Shown here piece by piece: positions 1 to 10,200 of a stretch of 64,000 bases of DNA. The translations under genes were made by a program, and so were the position numbers. Numbering within the stretch: the stretch's first letter is position 1; every line of letters begins with the position of its first letter. This DNA comes from Deinococcus aquatilis DSM 23025. GTDB lineage: Bacteria; Deinococcota; Deinococci; Deinococcales; Deinococcaceae. The stretch lies in the NCBI RefSeq assembly GCF_000378445.1, contig NZ_KB899712.1, forward strand, positions 1-64,000, read 5' to 3'. The notes below the pieces were generated by a model. That model was not told the origin of the DNA and did no database searches. It saw only the letters and a program-made list of their open reading frames with translations.

Positions 1-419
<419 letters not shown>

Positions 420-456
420 GTTTCAACACAGCTCGGAACTCCTGAAATCAGGAGAA

Positions 457-496
457 AAGGGAGAGAGGGCCGCTGCGCCTTCTCTCCCTTCTTTTG
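457..496 (+). terminator. Rho-independent terminator of tuf
   Basis: A perfect 10-bp stem (AAGGGAGAGA at 457-466 with TCTCTCCCTT at 481-490) closes a 14-nt loop and is followed by CTTTTG. It lies 38 nt after the tuf stop codon. Confidence 0.8.
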
Positions 497-787
497 TCTG
501 GCGGGGTATGTGGCTCTGTGCCGATCACTTCGGCGGCGTCGGGCTGGAGTTCGAGAAGGCTGCTGTTCTTTATTCTGCTTCTCCCCTTCTCCCCGACAAC
601 CAGTCGCCGGATTGAACAGAATGCCCAATGAATTCTGGACCGATTTTTGCTCTTCCACACGAACTCGACACAGTTCTCTGAACAGACATACCGGAACGCA
701 CCATGCTCAGGCCTCCATTCTCTAGCCTGCTGGGTGCTGTGCACCTACGCCGCCTGCTCAGAGAGACGATCTTTTTCGACAAATACT
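497..787. other. Intergenic gap, nothing recognised
   Basis: About 290 bases between the tuf terminator and the end of the acylphosphatase gene. I see no RBS-led reading frame, no tRNA fold and no member of the dispersed repeats found elsewhere in the window. Downstream partners often found after tuf (secE, rpmG, tRNA-Trp) are absent here. Confidence 0.5.
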
Positions 788-1051
788 CTAATAGACGTGA
801 AAATCCCTCAGCCCGGTTGCCTCGCTGTATTGGGTCTGAATTTCTCGCACTTTGGCATGAGGTGGCCCCCGGTGAAGCCAGTGCAGCAGGCGGTCCAGGT
901 CGGCCTGCTCACCTTCTGCGATCACCTCGACCTGTCCATCGGTCAGGTTTTCGGCGTAGCCTTGAAGCTTGAGGTCGCGGGCGTATCGCTGCACGAAACG
1001 GCGGTAGCCCACGCCCTGAACGGTTCCAGTCACCAGAGCGGTCAGACGCAT
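788..1051 (-). CDS. acyP: Acylphosphatase
   Basis: An 87-residue acylphosphatase, a small cytosolic enzyme that hydrolyses acyl phosphates. The N-terminal signature RLTALVTGTVQGVGYRRFVQRYA contains the phosphate-binding loop with its catalytic Arg (GVGYR), and the conserved Asn lies in the following GYAENLTDGQVEV segment. Length matches the family (about 90). The frame is open a further 12 codons upstream, but I chose the ATG at 1051 because it begins directly at the fold, and a TACCAT -10-like box lies 9 nt upstream (1061-1066). It diverges from the TamB-like gene. Confidence 0.9.
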   Translation of the reverse strand: MRLTALVTGTVQGVGYRRFVQRYARDLKLQGYAENLTDGQVEVIAEGEQADLDRLLHWLHRGPPHAKVREIQTQYSEATGLRDFHVY

Positions 1052-1169
1052 ATGGGGAGCATGGTAGCGGGCGCGGGGTGGGGGCAAGTGTCAGTCAGCT
1101 TCCGCTCTGAGGCTCGCCCTGTCTGGTAGCCCCCCTGCCCTGTCTGATGGTCAGGTGAGGAACGCGGGG

Positions 1170-1197
1170 CTGACGTTCATGTGAGTGTGGATAGAAT
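1170..1197 (+). promoter_or_regulatory. Probable promoter of the TamB-like gene
   Basis: CTGACG (1170-1175), 16-nt spacer, TAGAAT (1192-1197), about 70 nt before the GTG start at 1267. No clear Shine-Dalgarno precedes that start. Confidence 0.4.
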
Positions 1198-1266
1198 GAT
1201 CGGAATGCCCGTTCCTGCCGTGCTTACCTCTTCCCTGCTCCTCGCTGCCCATCACGTGGGTGACGT

Positions 1267-4200
1267 GTGACAGACGGCCCCGAACCGCGCCCCTCTGACT
1301 CCGAATTGGCCGCACAACAGTCTGAAGAGGCAACCCCCATCCAGTCGCCACAACCAGACGAGCTGAAGTCAAATCGGCGGCGGCGCTGGCCGTGGGTCTT
1401 GCTGGCTGTGGCCCTGGTCGTTCTGGCCGTACTGACGTTGACGCCGCGCCTGCTGGGTGGGCTGATCCTGTCCCGCCTGGGAGCCGATCTTCAGGTGACA
1501 GCCGAGCAGATAGGCGGGCCGCTGTGGTCGCCCAATTTGTCGGGAGCCACAGTAAATTTGCCGGGGATAGAGGGCAAGGCAGGACAGGTCAGCGTGACGG
1601 TCGCAGGCGTAGATATAGGGTCGCGTACGGTCAAGCTAAATGTGGCCGCGCAGGACGCCACCGTCAATCTGAAATTACGGGAACTGTTGAAGGGCGGCGA
1701 GGGTGGAACGGGCGGCGGCTGGAAGGTGGTGTTGGGCGGGCTGGACGTCAAAAATTCTCGCGTGAATGTGGACGGCGAGGGTGCGAATATTCCAGACGGA
1801 GCCTTCCGCATAGAGCAGGGGCCGGGAGGTGCACTGGCCGTCAGGGGCCGAACCACCGAGGGCGAACTCAATGCCGACGTGCAGGTGTCGCAGGGCGCAG
1901 CAGGCAACATTTTCGGCATCGATCTGGATGCCGACGCACGGGTCCTGAACCACTACTGGCCGGGGGTGACGGCGGGCCGCATCACCGGGCGCTACGTGCT
2001 GAACGACGGCCCTCTCCGGGGTGATCTGAAGGTGACTGACGCCGCCCTACGCGTGCCGGGGGCCAAGTTCGTAACTGTGACGGGCGTGAACGGAACAGCC
2101 ACTCACCGGGGGGACGACATCAATCTGCGCCTGAGCGGACGCGGATGGAACGGCCCCGTGAATGCCGTGGGCAACGTAGACCTGAAAGCGCAGAACTGGA
2201 CGGTGACTGCCGACGCCGACCCCACCGTGGCTGGGCTGGCAGAGGCATTGGGCACAACTGGGACGGGCAATCTGAATCTACGCGTTACGGCAGGCGGCTG
2301 GAGTACCGTGCGCGTGAAGGCGTATGCGAAGGGTGCCGGTCAGGTGGCGGGCTTGCCTTTCCGCGACGCCAAGGTGGAATACACCCTGCTGACCGAAGAC
2401 GGCAACCGTGCCGGACAAACCAACGACCTGGCCTTCAGCGTCAGGACGGCGCTGGCAGGGGATCAGGCCATCACCGGGCGTTGGGCGCTCGGACGAGCCG
2501 GAACGGCACAGGCGCGGGGCACGCTGGCTGGGCAGCCTCTCACGCTGGCCGCCAAGATCGACGCCGACAACAAGTTGACGCTGGGCGGCACTGCGCTGGG
2601 TGGCCCGGCACGCGGCACCTTCGACCTGAAGACACAGGCGCTGAACGCGGTCCTGAATCCCGAGGTGAGCGGCGTGGGGGCCAGGGTAGCCCTGACCGGC
2701 AAGCCTTCCGATTTGCGGGCTGCCATCAGCGGCGGCAAGGTGGGGCCATTTGAACTGGCAGGCACAGCGCGGTTGAATGCACAGGGCCTGACAGCTGACC
2801 TGACCAGTGGGCAGGCTGCGGCCAACGCGTCAGCAGGAACGCTGACCCTCGATCTCGACCGGGAATTCCGAGGCACCTGGAGCGCCCGCAACCTCAGCGG
2901 CGCGGGGATCACTCTGGGTGGTAACGGGAAACTGGACGCCACGGGCGGCGACCTCACGGGCACGCTCACGGCTGGCCTGCCCGGCCTGGCCGCCCCCCTG
3001 ACCGGGCCGCTGAACCTGAATTACCTGAAGCAGCGCGGCACTTTCTCTAGCAACAATACGGCCTCCGGTGCGGCTTCCGGCCCCCAGCGCCTGACCTGGA
3101 ACGGCGACACTTTCGGCCTGAGCGCCCGCAATCTGGCCGTGGTCGGCGGCGTGACCGTTAACGGGGACCTGAACGTGACCACCGCCCTGAAAGCCACCGG
3201 GAACCTGACCGCACGGGGCAACGGGTTCGATGTTACAGCTACGGCACGTGGTGACACCGCCAGCCTGCGCGGAGTGCTGGGAGCAGCAGGCAACCGCGTG
3301 ACCGTGCTGGCCGATACGCAACTCTCGGCGGGATTTCTGACCACCGCCCGGATTGAGGGGGCAGACATCACGGGCACGGTCAGTGTGCAGGATGGCCTGC
3401 GTTTTTCTCTGACCACCGCCAACGCTTCCGGCAGGCGCGACACCGCACGCGGCGTGATCGACGGTTCCAACTGGGACGCGTCGGGCCGGGTGAATCTGGC
3501 CGCCCTGCGTCCGCTGCTGCCCGCCCTGACCGAGCAACGACTGGACGGTACGCTGGATCTGGCCCTGGCCGGACTGGGCGGCACGGCCCGCATCAATGCT
3601 TCGGCAGCGGGCGCAGGCGTATCGGGTACTCTGCAGCGCAACGGGCAACAGGCGCGGCAGCCCATCACCGCCGACCTGAATGTGGTCTATACGAATGTGG
3701 CCGCGAGGCTGGCGGGCCGGGTCTTTCCTGATGTGCAGGTCAGCGGCAGCGGCACCTACCGAAATGGCACCGACACGCCGCAGACGCTGAACGCCGCTCT
3801 GGCAGGCGACTACGGCAACCTGAAAGCCAGCCTGACCGGGCGCACCGGATCGCTGTCGTTCAGCGGTGTAACCATTCCCGCGCAGACACTGAACCTGACC
3901 GGAAGCGTGACCCCCAACCTGACGGCAGCGGGCACCTGGGGCAACCTGAACGTGACCTACGACGCCCGCACCGGCCTTGCCCGCGTGACCGGACGGCAAA
4001 CCCTGACGGCCTTCGGTCAGACCGGAACCGTACAGGGCCGCGCCACCTGGGGGCCAGGCAGCACCAACCAGACCTTCCGGGGAGCCGTGGAAGCCAGCGG
4101 CGTCCTCGACCAATATACGGTGGCGCTCAGTGGCCCCTGGAACAGCCTGAACGTGCGCCTGACCGATGGCGAGGGTCTGCGGGCCACCGGTACGGCCTCG

Positions 4201-7200
4201 CTGCCTTCGGGCCGATATGACGTGGACCTGCGCGGCCCCATCGCGGGCGGCACGGCGGCAGGTGGCCTTTATATAGACGGCAACGTGACCGGCACCGGCA
4301 CCGAGCCTCGCGGCACCGTGAGCGTATTCGACGGAGCAGGCGGCAGCGCCCGCGTCACCCTGCGCGGATTCTCGGATCTGGATGTGCAGGCACGCGGCCT
4401 GACTCTGGGTGGGCAGCAGCTCTACGGCGACCTGAATGCCCGGAACAACGTGCTGAGCGGCACCATTGACGCTGGCCCCTTCCGCCTGACTGCTGCCGGG
4501 GGCCGAGTACGTGCGGTGGGTGAATTCGTAGGTCAGAGCGTCGTCGCCAGCGGCAAACTGACCCTGCCCGCCACAGTCTCCGACCTGAACGTACGGGTAG
4601 ACGGGCCGTATCTGAGCGCCAATGCCACCGGGAGCGTGTCTGATCTGCGCGGTGCGGTGCGCCTGAATGCCCAGACCTTCGGCACCGCGCAGGCGAGGGT
4701 CAGCGTTCCGGCGCAGGTTTTCCCCCTCACCGCCTCGCTGACTGGAGCGCGGGCCAACATCGGCGGCCTGACCTTCTTGGGCGGAGACTGGAGCGGCGCG
4801 GCGAACCTGCGCTACGTGCTGGGCACTGCGGCTGGAAGCACGCCCGGCCAACTCCGTCTGGAAGGCAATGGGGCGCAACTGCTGGCCCTGCCGTCCGGCC
4901 CCGTGGCAGGCCGCGTGAGTGTGCTGCCCACCATTGGCGGCACACTCAGCGCCGACCTCTCCCCTGCCCTGCCCTTTTTGCCGGAAGCCGTGCGGAAGGA
5001 ATTCGTGCCCGGCAGGCTCGTGGCCCAGATTTCGGCCACGGGCGCGGCCCTGAGCACCACTGGAACGCGTTACCTCAATGACCCCTTGAGCCTCACGGCG
5101 CAGGTGGGCTGGAAGAACGGCGTCACCGCTTCCGGCACGCTGACCCATCCGGGGTCGCGCCTTCCGCTGCGCTATGACGGACGCGACCTGAGCATCGACG
5201 CAGCCGTATTGAATGCCCGAACGCTGCAACCCGTCTTGAAGGGTCTGACCGGAACCCTGACCGCCAGCCTGACCGTCCCCGAGCTGGATTTCGAGCAGGC
5301 CAACGGGCGGGCGCGGGTGAATCTGGCGCTGGGAGGCGAGCGGGCAGAGGGTCTGGTATCGCTGCGGCGCGGGCAGGTGGGCGCAGACCTGACCAGTACA
5401 CTGGCGGGCCTGAACCTGCGGGTGCGTGGGCCGCTGTATCCCCAGGCCGACGCCGTGCTGAACGTGGACGGCGTGCAGGGAACCCTGACCGGCGATGCGG
5501 CCAAGACCCTGAACCTGCGGGCAAAGGGCGAATATGAGGGCCAAGCCGTTGATCTGACGGCCACCGCGACCGACCTCACCCGCAGGGGCCAGATTCAGTT
5601 GACAGGCAATGTGGCAGGCCAGAGCATCCGGGCCAGCGGCAACCTCGTTTCGGGCGTGTTGTCGGGCCTGAATCTGCGGGTCAGTGGGCCGTACCTGAGT
5701 GCCGACGCCAGCGGCGACCTGTTGGGTCTGCGCGGTACGGTGCGCCTGAAGGCCCAGACCTTCGGACCAGCCCAGGCGAGGGTCAGCCTTCCGGCTCAGA
5801 CGTTGCCCCTGACGGCGTCGGTGAGTACCGGGCGTGTGAACGTGGGCGGCCTCGGCTATGCAGGCGGCCAGTGGAGCGGCGCGGCGAACCTGCGCTACGC
5901 CCTCGCCACCACGCCCGGAACACTGCAACTCGTGGGCAGTGGGGCGCAACTGTTAGCCCTGCCATCCGGCCCCGTGGCAGGCCGCGTGACGGTGCTGCCC
6001 ACCATCGGCGGCACCCTCAGCGCCGACCTCGCGCCAGCCCTGCCCTTCTTGCCGGAAGCCATACGCAAGGAATTCGTGCCCGGCAGACTCGTCGCGCAGA
6101 TTTCGGCCACGGGCGCGGCCCTGACCAACGAGGGCACACAATACGTGGGGCAACCGCTCGGTCTTACAGCAAAGGTCAACTGGAAGAACAGCGTCACGGC
6201 TTCGGGCACGCTGACCCATCCGGGGTCGCGCATTCCGGTGCGCTACGACGGCCAGACCCTGACCCTGGACAGAGCTGTGCTGGATGCTCGCGCCCTACAA
6301 CCGCTCCTCAGCGGCGTAACTGGCACCCTGACCGCCAGCCTGACCGTGCCCGAGCTTGATTTCGAGCAGGCCAGCGGGCGGGCGCAGATCAATCTGGCCT
6401 TGCAGGATCAGCGGGCAGTGGGCGCAGTGACCGTGCAGCGTGGGCAACTGGGCGCAGACCTGACGAGTACGCTGGCGGGCCTGGAAGTGCGGGTACGCGG
6501 GCCACTGTACCCGCAGGCCGACGCTGTGCTGAACGTGGACGGCGTGCAGGGCACCCTGACCGGAAGCGCTGCCGATACCCTGAATCTGCGGGCAGCGGGC
6601 GTGTACCAGGGCCGAAACCTGAACCTGACGGCGGTGGCCATGAATCTGACGACCAGAGCAGCCTCGGCACAGTTGACCGGAAACGTCTCGGGCGCGGCAG
6701 TGAACCTGACACTGAAGCAGGCAGCGGGCCTCTGGAGGGCGGCGGGCAGCCTGAACGTGCCCGACCTCCGAACCCTGACGGCCAGCAACGGTGCAGGCGG
6801 CACAGCGGGCAATCTCAGCGCCACCATTGGCGGCACGCTGGACAATCTGACGCTGAACGCGGCGGGCATGGCAGCGGGTGTGCGCTTTACGGCTCCGGCC
6901 AGCTACCGGAGCGGGGTGCTGCGGCTGGCAAATGCAGTCGCCACACTGCCCGATCTGGTCAGCGTGCGGGCCAGCGGCCCCGTCTTTCCCACGTTGGGCC
7001 TGAGCGCCAAAGCCACGCTGGAAGACTACCTGCCGGGAACCTACACGGTGCAGGCCACGGGCAGCCTCTCCAAACCCAATGTGAACGCGCAGGGCAAGCT
7101 GCAAAACGCGCCCACCGGACTTCAGGCAGAGGGCAGCCGCGTCACCGCCCGCCTGCTGGGGCAGGATTACCGCCTGACCTTCGTGGGCGAGCCGCTGGCC

Positions 7201-10200
7201 GGATTCGTGCGCGGACAACTGGGCGCGGAGATTCAGGGCCAGTCCACACCGGGCGGCCTGCTGGATTCCCGACTGGCGCTGAACACCACGTATCTGGGCA
7301 GAGATGGCCTGCGTGTGGCGCTGAATGGAGCAACCGGCTGGAATGCCCGCCGGGGCTGGCTGGGCACGTTGCAGGCACGCGGCCCACTGAATACCTCAAG
7401 CGACCTGAACGCCACCCTGAACGGCTCTGGCCCGCTGAATCTGGCCGCCACGCTCCGCACGCCCTTCAATGGGCAGCCGCGCAGCGCCCGCGTGACCGGA
7501 ACCCTGCCTGCCGACCTGCCCCGGCGGCCCGGCGGCACGCTGGAGCTGGCCGCGCTGGATGTGGGCGCACTCTGGGGCCGCGCCGGACAACTGGCCCTGA
7601 CCGGGCAGGCCACACTGGGCGGCGGAACTTGGAACAAACTGGCCGCGCAGTTCGCAGGCCGCGTCGAAGACAGTGCAGGCGAACTCACAGGTGATCTGGG
7701 AGCCACCTACCGCGCCGGAGACGTGTCGGTGCGGCTGGCTGGCCCCCGCGTGTCGGGCGGCGCGGTGCTGGTGGGCGGGAAGTACGACCTGACCCTGCGG
7801 GCCGAACCCCTGCGGCTGGCCCGCCTCCTGCCCGTCAATCTGAACATGGACGCCCTCACCTTCGGCGGCACGGTCACAGCGGCGGGCAGCCTGGCGGGCG
7901 GGCCGTCCAAGGTCACGCTGCGGAACCTGGCTCTGAAGGGCGAGCAGGGCGGCATTCGCGGCAGCGGCATCGGGCCGTTCAGCCTGTACGGAAGTGCCTC
8001 CTATGTCTGGCAACCCGGCGGCCAGAATGTGCTGGAAGCTGCGCTGGACGGCAGTTTGCGCGGCGGAGTCTTGCAGGCGCGGGGCCAGTTGCCTGCGGGC
8101 GTGCAGGTCACAGCGCGGAACATCGATGCCCGCACGCTGGGCGCAGGGGTACTGGGCGCAGCTCTGAAGCTCAGCGGTGACCTGACCAACCCGGCGGTCT
8201 CGGGGCAGATCAGTACGCTGGCCGACGCCTTCAGTGCCCGCGTGATCCTGTCGGGCCGCGCCCTGAGCCTGAAGGCCAATGCGCGGGCCGACCTGAAGGG
8301 CAGCGCCGCAGGCACGCTGTACGCCGAAGCTTCAGGCCTGAACCTGACGGCGGGCGCGGCAGGGCTGGAAGGGGTGCGGGCGCGGGTCTACGGCAATGCC
8401 AGCAGCGGCCAGACCTCGGCCAGGCTGGACCTGAACGGCGTGTGGCCCGCACTGGCCGGAACCGTGAACGCCACCGTGGGAGGGATCAGCGTAGGCGGCG
8501 TCGCGCAGCCCCTCACCCTGACCGGAGACGGGCGCGGCGGCTACGCCCTGAACAGCGGCGAACTGGGGGCCGGAACCGTCACACTGACGCGCACGCAGGG
8601 GCTGATTCCGGCCCTGGCAGGCACGCTACGCCTGACGCCCTTGCCACTGGTGGGCGGTACGGGCACAGCCACCGCCGATGTCACGTTGGGCGGCACCCTG
8701 ACTGCTCCCACACTGGCCGCCACCCTCAGTACCCGCGCCGCCACCCTCAGCGGCGTCACGCTGGCCGATACCACCGGAAGTTTTTCGGGCACGCTGTCCA
8801 ACCTGAGCGGCACGCTGGCTCAGGCTGGGGCAACTGTAGCCACTCTGAATGGGCAAACTGTGAACCTGACGGGCCTGACTGCCTCTGTGGCCGGAGCCAG
8901 CGTGAAGGCCACGGGTACGGCGGCCCTGAACGGAACCGCCGACCTGAATCTGGTCAGCAGCGGCGCACTGGAAGGCAACCTGAAGGCCACCTACCGCGCC
9001 CGCGCCCTCTCGCTGGACGGCACACTGGCCGCGCAGGGTGTGACGGCGGCGCTGAATCTGGATGCCGACCCCTTTACAGGCTGGCACGGCACGGCCCGCC
9101 TGAGCGGTGGCCCCGCCGGAGTGCTGACTCAACCTGCCAACCTGACCCTCAGCGGCCCGTTCGCCCACCCGCTTGCTACCGGAGACGCCGGACTGCTGGG
9201 CGCGGGCGCACGAATTGTCGCCAGCAGCACGGGCGTGCAGGTGCGCCTCGTCAACGGCCCCGGAGCCACGGCCAACGGCGCAGTCGAGGTGCGGCCCGAC
9301 GCCGCTGGCGAGTGGAAATGGCTGGGAGCCACCAGCCTGACCCGCCCCGAACTGAGCCTGAGCGTGACCCCCTCCGGCCCTCTGACCGACCCCAACCTGC
9401 TGCTCAGCGTGCGCCGGGGCGAGTGGCGGGCCAGCGGCACAGCCAGCCTGCGGGCCGCCGACCTGAACATCAGCGACGGCCTGAAGGATGGCCGCATCAC
9501 CTGGACAGACCAGACCGTGCGGGCCGACCTGCCGGGTCTGGACCTCTCGCGCCTCGGCATCAGGCTGGGCGCGGCGGGCGGCGCAGGCGATACGGCACTC
9601 ACGGGCCGCGTGACCGCGCAGGGGGCCGTCAACACCGGTACCCGAAACGGCCAACTGACGCTGAACATTCAGGACGTGAATACCGATTACGAACTTCCTT
9701 ACCTCGGCCTGAAGGTGAACGGCGACCTGGCTGCCACTGTTGATCTGATCGCCGGGCGGCCCACCGTGCAGGCCAGCGCCACCCTGCCCGCCGGAACCCT
9801 GACCCTGAATGCCCAACAAACCTCCACCTCCTGGACAGGCCGACTGACCGGATCGTTGGCCGAGGACGGCGGCCAGTTGGCCCTGAACGTGGGCGCTGAC
9901 GCGGCGGGCCTGACCGGAAACGTGACCCTCACGCGCTTTCCTCTCTCGGGTGCAGGCCAGAGCGTGCGGGTAGACGGAACGGTGGCGCTGGGCGGTCAGA
10001 CCTTCAATGCCAACCTGACCGCCGCCAACGAGATGGGAGAGGCCCGCGTGATCGGTTCGGGCGGGCTGGCCGACGTGGTACCCGCGCTGAGCAGCGTGCT
10101 GGCCGTGCGGCCCACCGAGGAGGGCTACAACCTGCGGGCCACACTGGACGCCGTGGAACTGCGTGAACTGAACATTGCCCCCGCCCTGTCGGGCCGAGTC

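Noticed and set aside
2830..5949. A 1039-residue frame on the minus strand inside the TamB-like gene
   Set aside because: It is the antisense shadow of a GC-rich, repeat-rich gene. The product is a low-complexity Gly/Gln/Arg/Ala string with no domain, and it repeats with the same 361-codon period as the gene opposite.
4582..6640. Possible CRISPR or satellite array
   Set aside because: The period is 1083 bp, in frame, and codes for protein; there are no short repeats with unique spacers.
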